Source of the DNA: Burkholderiales bacterium
GTDB taxonomy: Bacteria; Pseudomonadota; Gammaproteobacteria; Burkholderiales; Burkholderiaceae_C
Assembly: GCA_025360385.1 (NCBI GenBank)
Contig: JANYCG010000217.1
Coordinates: forward strand, 1-60,554
Length of the DNA: 60,554 bases
Direction of reading: 5' to 3'
Positions 34,028 to 42,329 of this stretch are shown here, piece by piece. Made by a program: the position numbers and the translations under genes. Below the pieces are notes generated by a model. That model searched no databases, was not told the DNA's origin, and worked only from the letters and a program-made list of their open reading frames with translations. The first letter of the stretch is position 1. The number at the start of each line of letters is the position of its first letter.

Positions 34028-35179
34028 TTACAGCCCGCGTGAAATCAACTCCCGCATCACTTCGCTGGTGCCGCCGTAGATGCGGCTGACGCGGGTGTCG
34101 ACGTAGGCGCGGCAGATCGGGTACTCCATCATGTAACCGTAGCCGCCGTAAAGCTGCAACATCTCGTCGAGCGACTTGCCCAGCTCTTCGGTGCAATACA
34201 GCTTGGCGATGGCGGCTTCTTCCAGCGTCAACTTGCGCTTCAAATGCTCTGCCAGGTAAGCGTCCACCATCATACGCATCGCGGTGGCGCGGGCCTTGAT
34301 GTCTGCCAGCTTGAACTTGGTGTTCTGGAACTCGAACACCGGCTTGCCGAATACCATGCGCTCTTTGGTGTACCGAATGGTCTCGGCCAGCATGGCCTCC
34401 ATCTTGGCGGCGCTGGCCACGGCGATGATGAAGCGCTCTTGCGCCAGCTCTTTCATCAAATAGGCAAAGCCCATGCCTTCTTCCCCCAGGAGGTTGCTCA
34501 CGGGAACACGGACGTCCTCAAAAAACAGCTCCGCCGTGTCGGACGCCTGCTGGCCCATTTTTTCCAGCTTGCGACCTTTTTTGAAACCCTTCCGGTCGGC
34601 CTCCACCAAAATCAGCGAGGTGCCTTTGGCCCCCAACTCGGGCATGGTTTTGGCCACCACCACCACCAGGTCGCAGTTGAGGCCATTCGAGATGAAGGTC
34701 TTGGAACCGTTGATGACGTAGTCGTCCCCGTCGCGCAACGCTGTGGTCCGGATCGCCTTCAAATCGCTGCCCGCGCCCGGCTCACTCATGGCAATTGCCA
34801 GGATCACCTCGCCGCTGGCCGCTTTAGGCAACCATTTGGCCTTTTGCGCCGCCGTGCCCAGGCGCTGGATGTAAGGCGCAATGATGTCCGAATGCAGATA
34901 GAACCCGGGGCCGCTGATATTGGACGTGGCCATCTCTTCGATCAACACGGCGCAGTGGCCAAAGTCCCCGCCTGCGCCGCCCCATTCTTCGGCAATCGCC
35001 GAGCACAAGAGGCCCGCGCGCCCGGCCTTGAGCCAAGTCTCGCGATCGACCCGGCCCGCCTTGTCCCACTCTGCCTGGCGCGGGCTGCATTCGGTAGCGA
35101 TAAAACGGCGCACCGTCTCGCGGTACTGTTCATGGTCGTCACGAAAGACGGTGCGGGGAAAGGTCAAAACGCTGGTCAT
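34028..35179 (-). CDS. Acyl-CoA dehydrogenase (LCAD-like)
   Basis: A 383-residue FAD-dependent enzyme. It has the flavin/substrate motif AIAMSEPGAGSDLKAIRTTA and the C-terminal QLYGGYGYMMEYPICRAYVD...IYGGTSEVM. Where MCAD-type enzymes have catalytic Glu (YEGTS) this has Gly (YGGTS), as in mammalian LCAD. In that clade the base lies earlier, near the helix that here reads MLAETIRYTKERM, so Glu in LAET is the candidate. Substrate unknown; context suggests CoA-ester catabolism. Confidence 0.92.
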   Translation of the reverse strand: MTSVLTFPRTVFRDDHEQYRETVRRFIATECSPRQAEWDKAGRVDRETWLKAGRAGLLCSAIAEEWGGAGGDFGHCAVLIEEMATSNISGPGFYLHSDIIAPYIQRLGTAAQKAKWLPKAASGEVILAIAMSEPGAGSDLKAIRTTALRDGDDYVINGSKTFISNGLNCDLVVVVAKTMPELGAKGTSLILVEADRKGFKKGRKLEKMGQQASDTAELFFEDVRVPVSNLLGEEGMGFAYLMKELAQERFIIAVASAAKMEAMLAETIRYTKERMVFGKPVFEFQNTKFKLADIKARATAMRMMVDAYLAEHLKRKLTLEEAAIAKLYCTEELGKSLDEMLQLYGGYGYMMEYPICRAYVDTRVSRIYGGTSEVMRELISRGL

Positions 35180-35324
35180 GGGGCACTTTCAAAGTGGGGT
35201 TTTTTAGGCGGTGTGCACGGGGTCAAGCCAGTTTAACGGCAGTCCTGCCCAGTCCATGTCACCCAGAACACCGCATTCCAAGCCCATGATTTACAATGAG
35301 TTTTTCAGCCTCTGGACAAACACC

Positions 35325-35843
35325 ATGAACCGCTGCAAGCGCCAGCCACTGGCATCTGCCTTATTGTTTCCGGCCTTGGCCGTCGCCACGTTCTGCGGAC
35401 TGCCTGCCGCGACGGCCCAAAGCCTGACCGACGAGCAGATCCAGGCGCAAATCCGGGCCCAGTCCCAAAGCCAGCCCCTGCCCCAAATTGGCCTGCGGCA
35501 ATTTCCGACGGCGGCCAAACGCGGCATTCTGGAGCTGCAAAATCCGCCCGAGGTGCTGATCAACGGCCAGCCCCAAAGGCTCTCTCCCGGTGCACGCATC
35601 CGCGACGCCAGCAACCTGCTGATCGTGTCGTCCCAATTGATGGGGCGCAAGCTGGTGGTCAACTACCTGCCCAATGCCCAAGGCGAAGTCCAAGAGGTTT
35701 GGCTGTTGAACCGGAACGAAGCCCAGGAAGTGCGGGAGGGCTCCGGCGCTATCACCAATTACAACATCGGGCCCAGCGCTGACGCCCCCAAGCGCGACGA
35801 CGGCAAAACGCCGTTTGACCAATTGCCCAAATTCAAAAACTGA
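35325..35843 (+). CDS. Secreted protein of unknown function
   Basis: A 172-residue protein with signal peptide SALLFPALAVATFCGLPAATAQ. The mature part has a Gln-rich start (DEQIQAQIRAQSQSQPLPQ), then a compact beta-like region (VLINGQPQRLSPGARIRDASNLL ... LVVNYLPNAQGEVQEVWLL). The last part looks like a small periplasmic domain conserved before miaB in related bacteria, by recollection. It is divergent from the acyl-CoA dehydrogenase. Confidence 0.75.
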   Translation: MNRCKRQPLASALLFPALAVATFCGLPAATAQSLTDEQIQAQIRAQSQSQPLPQIGLRQFPTAAKRGILELQNPPEVLINGQPQRLSPGARIRDASNLLIVSSQLMGRKLVVNYLPNAQGEVQEVWLLNRNEAQEVREGSGAITNYNIGPSADAPKRDDGKTPFDQLPKFKN

Positions 35844-35944
35844 ACCGGCAAATTGAAGCCACAATTTGCCTCGGCTATTGGCAATATATTAGCATTTATT
35901 TTTTAAATAACTTTTATTGTTAGATATTATTTAATATTTCCAAT

Positions 35945-35988
35945 AAAGTTCCCACAAATATTAAAAAGTTAGATATCTATTTAATAGC
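35945..35988 (-). repeat. Dispersed AT-rich repeat, copy 7
   Basis: Minus strand: GCTATTAAATAGATATCTAA, then GGGAACTTTATTGG 35 nt from the start. It lies in the AT-rich gap before miaB. The adjoining bases (about 35895-35942) contain a second degenerate 5' half (AATATTAAATAATATCTAAC), suggesting a partial tandem copy. The whole 35862-36025 gap is far lower in GC than its surroundings and must also carry the miaB promoter. Confidence 0.88.
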
Positions 35989-36025
35989 ATACTTTGTTAA
36001 TAAATCAATTTAAAATACATAATTT

Positions 36026-37486
36026 ATGAGTACAAAATCTAAAAAAGTATTCATCAAGACCTTCGGTTGCCAGATGAACGAGTACGACTCGGGCAAGATG
36101 GTCGATGTGATGCGCGCCGCAGAGGGCTACGAGCCGACCCAAAATGTCGACGAAGCCGACCTGGTGCTGTTCAACACCTGCTCGGTGCGTGAAAAAGCCC
36201 AAGAAAAGGTGTTCTCTGACCTCGGACGGGTCAAGCACCTTAAGGCCAAAGGCGTTTTGATCGGCGTGGGCGGCTGCGTGGCCAGCCAGGAGGGCGCCGA
36301 CATCATTGCGCGGGCACCGTACGTGGACGTCGTGTTCGGCCCGCAAACCTTGCACCGCCTGCCGGATTTGCTGCGCGAACAGCGGCGCACCGCACAGTCC
36401 CAGGTGGACATCCGCTTCCCGGAGATCGAAAAGTTCGACCACCTGCCACCGGCCAAAGTCGAGGGTGCCACCGCCTTCGTGAGCATCATGGAAGGCTGCT
36501 CCAAATATTGCAGCTACTGCGTCGTGCCCTACACCCGCGGCGAAGAAGTCAGCCGCCCATTTGAAGACGTGCTGGTCGAGGTGGCAGGCCTGGCGGACCA
36601 AGGCGTCAAAGAGGTCACGCTGCTGGGGCAAAACGTCAACGCTTACCGCGCGCCGCTGCAATCGCAAGGCCCAAAAACGATAGCTGTCTATGCAGAAAAC
36701 ACAAGGACACCAGGCCAGTTTGGCGCTGAAATGGCCGATTTCGCCACCTTGCTTTCGTATGTGGCCGACATCCCCGGCGTTGAGCGCATCCGATACACCA
36801 CCAGCCACCCCAACGAGTTCACGCCGTCGCTGATTGCCGCGTACGAAAAAATCCCCAAACTGGTGAGCCACCTGCATTTGCCAGTGCAACACGGCAGCGA
36901 CCGGATTTTGATGGCCATGAAACGTGGCTACACCGCCATGGAGTACAAAAGCACCATCCGCAAACTGCGCGCCATCCGCCCTGATATGGCCATCAGCAGC
37001 GACTTCATCGTCGGTTTTCCCGGTGAGACCGACGAAGACTTTGGCAAGATGATGAAGCTGATTGATGATGTGGGCTTTGACAACTCCTTCAGCTTCATCT
37101 TCAGTCCGCGCCCGGGCACGCCAGCGGCCAATTTGCCGGACGAGACGCCGCATGACGTCAAACTGGCCCGCCTGCATCAGGTGCAGCGCGCCATTGACGC
37201 CAACATGAAGCGGATTTCCGAGACCATGCAAGGCTCGGTGCAGCGCATTCTGGTCGAAGGCGCCGCCAAACGCGATTCGAACGAGCTGATGGGCCGTACC
37301 GAATGCAACCGCGCCGTCAATTTTTCCGGGCCCGCGCGGCTGATTGGGCAAATGGTGGACGTGCGGGTGTCAGAAGCGCGCAATTACTCCTTGCGTGGCG
37401 AGGTGCTGGCAACCCAGGAGTCTGCAAGCGCCAACACCAGCAACCCAAAAGCCACCGCGACAGGCGTGAACAAACTCATGGCCTGA
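36026..37486 (+). CDS. miaB: tRNA-2-methylthio-N6-dimethylallyladenosine synthase MiaB
   Basis: Radical-SAM methylthiotransferase acting on i6A37 of tRNAs. The 486 residues include the UPF0004 cluster cysteines ([24 protein letters not shown]) and the radical-SAM motif [16 protein letters not shown] near residue 160. A C-terminal TRAM domain follows. Between GQNVNAYRA and DFATLL there are about 17 more residues than in E. coli MiaB ([20 protein letters not shown] region). That insert is encoded by copy 8 of the dispersed repeat. The start region is very AT-rich. Confidence 0.95.
   Translation: MSTKSKKVFIKTFGCQMNEYDSGKMVDVMRAAEGYEPTQNVDEADLVLFNTCSVREKAQEKVFSDLGRVKHLKAKGVLIGVGGCVASQEGADIIARAPYVDVVFGPQTLHRLPDLLREQRRTAQSQVDIRFPEIEKFDHLPPAKVEGATAFVSIMEGCSKYCSYCVVPYTRGEEVSRPFEDVLVEVAGLADQGVKEVTLLGQNVNAYRAPLQSQGPKTIAVYAENTRTPGQFGAEMADFATLLSYVADIPGVERIRYTTSHPNEFTPSLIAAYEKIPKLVSHLHLPVQHGSDRILMAMKRGYTAMEYKSTIRKLRAIRPDMAISSDFIVGFPGETDEDFGKMMKLIDDVGFDNSFSFIFSPRPGTPAANLPDETPHDVKLARLHQVQRAIDANMKRISETMQGSVQRILVEGAAKRDSNELMGRTECNRAVNFSGPARLIGQMVDVRVSEARNYSLRGEVLATQESASANTSNPKATATGVNKLMA
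36668..36711 (+). repeat. Dispersed AT-rich repeat, copy 8 (inside miaB)
   Basis: A diverged copy. The 5' part is GGCCCAAAAACGATAGCTGT and AAGGACACC begins 35 nt from its start. The AGCT-to-core distance equals that in the other copies. It is read in the same frame as copies 1, 2 and 4 (ATA GCT codons aligned) and coincides with an insertion relative to other MiaB proteins. Confidence 0.6.
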
Positions 37487-37512
37487 ACAACTGGCCTGTT
37501 GAAATTTTCAAT

Positions 37513-37556
37513 GCTACTGTTTTAATAACAAGCTATTGAGTATTCACGGGGACATA
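37513..37556 (+). repeat. Dispersed AT-rich repeat, copy 9
   Basis: GCTACTGTTTTAATAACAAG, then GGGGACATATGACG 35 nt from the start. It lies in the convergent gap between miaB and the RidA gene. The internal palindrome is weaker here, but length and 3' core are preserved. Confidence 0.85.
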
Positions 37557-37597
37557 TGACGAAAATCATCACTACCCAGTGCAAATTCATGACAAAA

Positions 37598-37990
37598 TCA
37601 AGCTTGACCGCTTGAGCGCAGCGCCGTCACTTCAATCTCAATCTTCATGCGCGGGTCCAGCAAGCCGGCAGAAATCATCATGGAGGCTGGCGGTGCGTCA
37701 GCAAAGTAGCGGCGCAGCACCGGCCAGCAGCGTTCAAACTGGCTGGCGTCGGGCAACACATAGGTCACCCGGACGACGTCTTTCAGGCTTGACCCAGCTT
37801 GTTGCAACGCGGCGTCGATGTTCTTCAAACTCTGTTCGGCCTGTTGGACGATATCGTCCGAGATGGTCATGTTGGCGTAGTCAAAACCAGTGGTGCCCGA
37901 GACAAAAATCCAGTCGCCGGCCACCACCGCCCGGCAATAGCCGATCTGCGCCTCAAAGGTGGAACCCGAACTGATCCTGACTCTGTTCAT
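37598..37990 (-). CDS. RidA family protein
   Basis: A 130-residue YjgF/YER057c/UK114-fold protein. RidA members hydrolyse reactive enamine/imine intermediates from PLP enzymes. Visible features are SGSTFEAQIGYCRAVVAGDWIFVSGTTG and the C-terminal MMISAGLLDPRMKIEIEVTA. The usual substrate-binding Arg (RxxxxV near residue 105) is replaced around PRMKIEIEV, so it may belong to a divergent RidA subgroup. ATG 37990 has GGAG about seven bases upstream; GTG 37996 is an alternative. Confidence 0.87.
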   Translation of the reverse strand: MNRVRISSGSTFEAQIGYCRAVVAGDWIFVSGTTGFDYANMTISDDIVQQAEQSLKNIDAALQQAGSSLKDVVRVTYVLPDASQFERCWPVLRRYFADAPPASMMISAGLLDPRMKIEIEVTALRSSGQA

Positions 37991-38029
37991 AGACACTCTC
38001 CAATGGATTTCAAACAGCCTGCAGCCACT

Positions 38030-39415
38030 TCAAAACGGCATCTTGGGCATGCCCTTGATGCCCCCGCCCATTCCACCCATCCCGCCCATGCGTTTCATCA
38101 TCTTCATCATGCCGCCGCCCTTCATCTTTTTCATCATGTCCTGCATCTGCTCAAACTCTTTGAGCATGCGGTTGACCTCCTGAACTTGCACGCCCGCGCC
38201 AGCGGCAATGCGGCGTTTGCGGGTGGCCTTGATCAGCTCGGGTTTGCGCCGCTCCAAGGGTGTCATGCTGTAGATGATGCCTTCTTTGCGTTTGATGTCC
38301 TTCTCGGCCCTGTCCATGTCCACCTGGCCGGCTTTGGCCGCCATGGCTGCGGGCAATTTGTCCATCAGGCTGGACAAGCCGCCCATCTGTTTCATTTGCT
38401 GAATCTGGCCCAAGAAGTCGGTCAGGTCAAAACCCGCGCCGCTTTTGACCTTGGCGGCGAGTTTTTGCGCGGCCGCCATGTCGAGGCCGGCCGTGACTTG
38501 CTCCACCAGCGCCAGGATGTCGCCCATGCCCAGAATGCGCCCAGCATGGCGCTCGGCGTCAAACACCTCCAGGCCGTCGATCTTTTCGCTCGTGCCCGAG
38601 AACTTGATCGGGGCCCCGGTGATCTGCCGCACCGACAGCGCCGCGCCGCCGCGTGAATCACCGTCGGTTTTGGTCAAAATGATGCCCGTCAGCGGCAGGG
38701 CGTCCTTGAAGGCTTTGGCGGTGTTGACCGCATCCTGGCCCTGCATGGCATCGACCACAAACAGGGTCTCGACCGGGTTGAGCGCCGCGTGCAAGGCCTT
38801 GATTTCACGCATCAAGGCTTCGTCAATCGCCAGCCGGCCAGCGGTGTCAACCAGCAACACGTCAAAGTAATGTTTGCGGGCGTAATCAAGCGCAGCCAAG
38901 GCAATGTCCACCGGCTTTTGGTCTGGCGTGCTGGGGAACCACTCGGCGCCGGCTTGCGCCGTGACGGTTTTAAGCTGCTCGATGGCGGCCGGGCGGTACA
39001 CGTCACCTGACACGGTGAGCACCTTCTTTTTGCGCTTCTCGATCAAGTACTTGGCCAGTTTGGCGGTGGTGGTGGTCTTGCCAGCGCCTTGCAAGCCGGC
39101 CATCAAAATCACGGCGGGCGGCTGGGCATTGAGGTTGATGTCACTCACGCCTTCACCCATGGTGGCGGCCAGCTCGCGGCTGACGATGCCCACCAACACC
39201 TGGCCGGGTTGCAGGGATCCCAAGACTTCCTGGCCCATGGCCTTGTCCTTGACGCGGGCGATGAAGTCGCGCACCACCGGCAGAGCCACGTCAGCCTCCA
39301 GCAGGGCCATGCGCACTTCGCGCAGCATGTCGGCCACGTTGGCCTCGGTGATGCGAGCCTGACCCCGCAGGCCTTTGACCACGCGGGAGAGTTTGTCGGA
39401 AAGAGCTGAGGCCAT
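38030..39415 (-). CDS. ffh: Signal recognition particle protein Ffh
   Basis: GTPase subunit of SRP that binds signal sequences and 4.5S RNA. The 461 residues include GLQGAGKTTTTAKLAKYL near residue 108, DTAGRLAID and TKTDGDSRGGAALS in the G domain. The methionine-rich M domain contains RKRRIAAGAGVQVQEVNRML and ends with GGMMKMMKRMGGMGGM. It is divergent from the cytochrome c assembly gene. Its receptor FtsY is encoded at 20601. Confidence 0.97.
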   Translation of the reverse strand: MASALSDKLSRVVKGLRGQARITEANVADMLREVRMALLEADVALPVVRDFIARVKDKAMGQEVLGSLQPGQVLVGIVSRELAATMGEGVSDINLNAQPPAVILMAGLQGAGKTTTTAKLAKYLIEKRKKKVLTVSGDVYRPAAIEQLKTVTAQAGAEWFPSTPDQKPVDIALAALDYARKHYFDVLLVDTAGRLAIDEALMREIKALHAALNPVETLFVVDAMQGQDAVNTAKAFKDALPLTGIILTKTDGDSRGGAALSVRQITGAPIKFSGTSEKIDGLEVFDAERHAGRILGMGDILALVEQVTAGLDMAAAQKLAAKVKSGAGFDLTDFLGQIQQMKQMGGLSSLMDKLPAAMAAKAGQVDMDRAEKDIKRKEGIIYSMTPLERRKPELIKATRKRRIAAGAGVQVQEVNRMLKEFEQMQDMMKKMKGGGMMKMMKRMGGMGGMGGGIKGMPKMPF

Positions 39416-39521
39416 GGCGGAGTTGTCTGGCAGGGCATGCCAGTTGGGTTGAGAGTTGGGTCGGGAGTTGAGTTGCGACGGGAGGTGCAGAAAATCCAGC
39501 GCGAAACGCTAAACTCAGGCC

Positions 39522-40325
39522 ATGATTTTACCCAGCGCTGATTTGGCCAGTGTTTCACTTGGCGCTGGCGCCGCCCTGGCGTACGCCGCGACGGCGCTGG
39601 CGTCGCCACGCTTGAGCCCAGCGACCATCCGCCGCCTGTTGGTGCTGGCCTGGCTGATACACGCTATGGCCATTGCCTGGGCCTTGATGGCCAGCCCGCC
39701 GCGCTTCGGTTTTGGGCCGGCCCTGTCAGTCACGGTTTGGCTGGTGGCCACTGTCTATGCGATCGAGATCATTTATTACCCGCAGTTGCAAACGCAATGG
39801 ACCCTGTCGGCACTGGGTGCCGTGGCGGTTCTGCTGGCGCTGGTGTTCCCAGGTGGGCAATTGCACGCCAGCGCCTCGTTGTGGCTGCCATTGCACTGGG
39901 CGCTTGGCATTGCCTCTTATGGCCTGTTTGGCGTGGCAGTGGCGCATGGCTGGTTCATGACGCGGGCTGAAGGACGTATCCGCGTCGCCGACAACCCCGA
40001 CAGCGGCCTGCCACTGTTGACGCTGGAGCGGCTGACCTTTCGTTTTGTCGGTGCAGGTTTTGTCTTGCTGTCCGCCACGCTGGCGGTGGCCCTGCTGTTT
40101 GGCGACCAGTTGTATGGCGTGCGAACCGGCTGGAAGTGGGATCACAAAACTGTGTTTTCACTGCTGTCCTGGTTGACCTTTGCCGTGTTGTTGCTGGGGC
40201 GACGGCTGTTTGGTTGGCGCGGCCAAGTGGCCGTGCGGGTGTTGTACATCGGCGCGGGCCTGCTGCTGATGGCTTATGTCGGCTCGCGTTTTGTGCTGGA
40301 AGTGATTTTGAGGCGCAGCCTGTGA
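39522..40325 (+). CDS. Cytochrome c assembly family membrane protein (YpjD/CcsA-like)
   Basis: A 267-residue integral membrane protein with about eight hydrophobic helices. It carries the family motif WKWDHKTVFSLLSWL near residue 205, plus His residues (LPLHWALGIASYGLF) that could ligate heme. YpjD/HemX-type proteins resemble CcsA but their function is unsettled. The stop overlaps the next gene by 4 nt (GTGA). The neighbourhood ffh / ypjD-like / pilS-pilR is common in betaproteobacteria. Confidence 0.9.
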   Translation: MILPSADLASVSLGAGAALAYAATALASPRLSPATIRRLLVLAWLIHAMAIAWALMASPPRFGFGPALSVTVWLVATVYAIEIIYYPQLQTQWTLSALGAVAVLLALVFPGGQLHASASLWLPLHWALGIASYGLFGVAVAHGWFMTRAEGRIRVADNPDSGLPLLTLERLTFRFVGAGFVLLSATLAVALLFGDQLYGVRTGWKWDHKTVFSLLSWLTFAVLLLGRRLFGWRGQVAVRVLYIGAGLLLMAYVGSRFVLEVILRRSL

Positions 40326-40585
40326 AGCTGGCCCTGATTTTGATCGCCGTGCTGGTCGGCATCTGGCTGTTTAAAACCGGCCGCCGCGTCGATCCGCCGG
40401 ACGACAAAAGCCGCGGCCCGGCGCCGGGGCACGGTCCAGGCGGCACCGGCAAACCGGCGCCGAATTTGGCGCTGGAGATGGTTCGTTGCCAGCACTGCGA
40501 TTTGCATCTGCCCAAAGCGGAATCGATTGAGGGCCAACGTGGCGTGTATTGCAGCGAAGCCCACCGCAAACAGGCGGAGCGCTGA
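40322..40585 (+). CDS. PP0621-type small zinc-ribbon-like protein
   Basis: An 87-residue protein with one N-terminal membrane helix (LALILIAVLVGIWLF), a Gly/Pro linker, and a C-terminal module MVRCQHCDLHLPKAE ... GVYCSEAHRKQ. That module looks like a Cys/His metal site of the PP0621 family. The GTG start overlaps the upstream stop and pilS starts directly after its stop, so all three are one operon. The function of the family is unknown. Confidence 0.85.
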   Translation: MKLALILIAVLVGIWLFKTGRRVDPPDDKSRGPAPGHGPGGTGKPAPNLALEMVRCQHCDLHLPKAESIEGQRGVYCSEAHRKQAER

Positions 40586-42319
40586 ATGAAGGGCGACTCG
40601 ACGGCGGTTGACGCCTTTGCGCCGTCCGCCTTTTTCGCCGACCACGAGGCCAGTTTCAACGCAGGTTTTGACGGACCCGACGCCCTGGCAGCAACCCACT
40701 TGCAGGCCAGCGGCGAGTTCGAGCGACTTTGGCGCGCCTTTATGGCGGCGCGTTTCGTTCTGGGCCTGCTGCTGCTGTTTTTGCAGGGCACGCTGGAACT
40801 TCTTAGCCAGACCCTCAACCCGCGGCTGCTGCTGGTATGCGGCGCCTACTGTGTAGCGGCGCTGGCGGTTTTGTGGTTCGCGCAACCCCGGCGGTATGGC
40901 CGCACCTTCAACCCGCAGTGGGCGTCCACCATTGGTGTTGATTTGCTGGCCTACACCCTGTTGCAGTTTCTACAGGCGGGTGTCATCAACTACGCGCCCC
41001 TGTTCGTCTTGCCGGTTCTGATGGCCGCAATTTTAGGGTCCTTGTGGCTGGCGCTTGGCACAGCCGCCAGCGTCAGCCTGTTGCTGTTGGCGCACTCGGC
41101 GTGGCTGGCGCTCCAGTTGCCGCAAAACCAGGCCACCCAGTTTGCCCAGTCGGCCTTGACGGGCACGGGCTGTTTTGTGATTGCGTTTTTGGCCAACCAG
41201 TTGTCGGTGCGGCTGGCGTCCGAGGAGCAACGCTCACGCCTCAACCAGCTTGCCGCCCGGGTGCAGCGCCAGGTCAATGAACTCGTGATTGAGTCGCTCA
41301 GCGAAGGCATTCTGGTGGTAGACAAAACCGGGCGAGTGCGCGCCGCCAACCCGGCGGCCCGCTTGCTGCTTGGCGTCACAACCTCCAGGCCAGACTTTGC
41401 CTTCAGCCTGGACTCCGAAGTGGGCTGGGCCGAGTTGTCTACTTTGGCGCGCCAAAGTTTTTTGCAAGGGGGCGCAGAGCGGGCCAACCTCACCATCCAC
41501 CACCCAAGCCAGGGGCTGCGCCGGCTGCAGGCCCACACGCGCCTGACGCAGGCCAGGGCCACCGGCGAAGAAAGTCTGTGTGTGATGTTCCTGCAGGACC
41601 AACGTGAACTGGAAGCCCGCATCCGCTCTGACAAACTCGCTAGCATGGGGCGCATGTCTGCTGCAGTGGCCCACGAAATCCGCAACCCTTTGGCCGCCAT
41701 CACCCAAGCCAATGCCTTGCTGGACGAAGACACCACCGACCCACGGCACAAAAGGCTCACCCAGATGGTGGCGCAAAACGCCAGTCGACTCGGAAGAATC
41801 GTCGATGAGGTGCTGAACCTGTCCCGCATCCAGCACCCCGAAAATGCGGTGACCTTGCAGCACATGGCCTTGAGCGAATCGGTGGCCCGGATTTTCCGGG
41901 ACTGGACAGTGCAGACAGGCAGCGCACATTTAGCCCGGATCGAGCTGCTCAACATCGACGTTGAAGTGGCCTTTGAAAGCGAGCATCTGCGCCGGGTCAT
42001 GATCAACCTGCTGGACAATGCGCGGCGCTTCGCCAGCGGGCATCCGGCGGGAATCCAGGTCCGGGTCGACCGCGACAGCGCAGAGCAGGGGCAAGTGGCA
42101 GTCTGGAGTGATGGTTTGCCGCTGGAACCATCGGTTGAACGGCATTTGTTTGAACCATTTTTTTCGTCCGAAAGCCGCTCCTCGGGACTTGGTATGTACA
42201 TCTGCCGCGAATTGTGTGAAGGCCATGGCGCTGGCATCGTGTACCGACGCACCCGCCGCACGCTGGCCGGCGTTGACACCGAAGGCAACGAGTTTTGCGT
42301 CACTTTCCGGACAAAATAA
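40586..42319 (+). CDS. pilS: Type IV pilus sensor histidine kinase PilS
   Basis: A 577-residue inner-membrane kinase controlling pilin transcription with PilR. About six membrane helices span residues 50-210. A PAS-like domain follows (SLSEGILVVDKTGRVRAANPAA, about 235-330). The phosphoacceptor box is AVAHEIRNPLAAI with His near residue 361. The ATPase domain has INLLDNARRFA and SSGLGMYICREL. It is encoded directly after the PP0621-type gene and 10 nt before pilR. Confidence 0.94.
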   Translation: MKGDSTAVDAFAPSAFFADHEASFNAGFDGPDALAATHLQASGEFERLWRAFMAARFVLGLLLLFLQGTLELLSQTLNPRLLLVCGAYCVAALAVLWFAQPRRYGRTFNPQWASTIGVDLLAYTLLQFLQAGVINYAPLFVLPVLMAAILGSLWLALGTAASVSLLLLAHSAWLALQLPQNQATQFAQSALTGTGCFVIAFLANQLSVRLASEEQRSRLNQLAARVQRQVNELVIESLSEGILVVDKTGRVRAANPAARLLLGVTTSRPDFAFSLDSEVGWAELSTLARQSFLQGGAERANLTIHHPSQGLRRLQAHTRLTQARATGEESLCVMFLQDQRELEARIRSDKLASMGRMSAAVAHEIRNPLAAITQANALLDEDTTDPRHKRLTQMVAQNASRLGRIVDEVLNLSRIQHPENAVTLQHMALSESVARIFRDWTVQTGSAHLARIELLNIDVEVAFESEHLRRVMINLLDNARRFASGHPAGIQVRVDRDSAEQGQVAVWSDGLPLEPSVERHLFEPFFSSESRSSGLGMYICRELCEGHGAGIVYRRTRRTLAGVDTEGNEFCVTFRTK

Positions 42320-42329
42320 GGCCTTAACC

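Noticed and set aside
36005-37351. 448-codon minus-strand open frame opposite miaB
   Set aside because: Antisense shadow of a confident gene caused by GC-rich codon usage; the translation has no recognisable domain. The same applies to long frames opposite boxB (26606-27655), boxC (27652-28956), ftsY (20748-21938) and the amidase (12634-14097).
39440-39490. GAGTTGGGTTGAGAGTTGGGT repeats between ffh and the cytochrome c assembly gene
   Set aside because: Short, imperfect GT-rich repetition in a divergent promoter region; too weak to call an element.
40586-42319. NtrB-type nitrogen sensor instead of PilS
   Set aside because: The six-helix membrane domain and PAS region plus the pilR/ampD neighbourhood fit PilS; NtrB is soluble.
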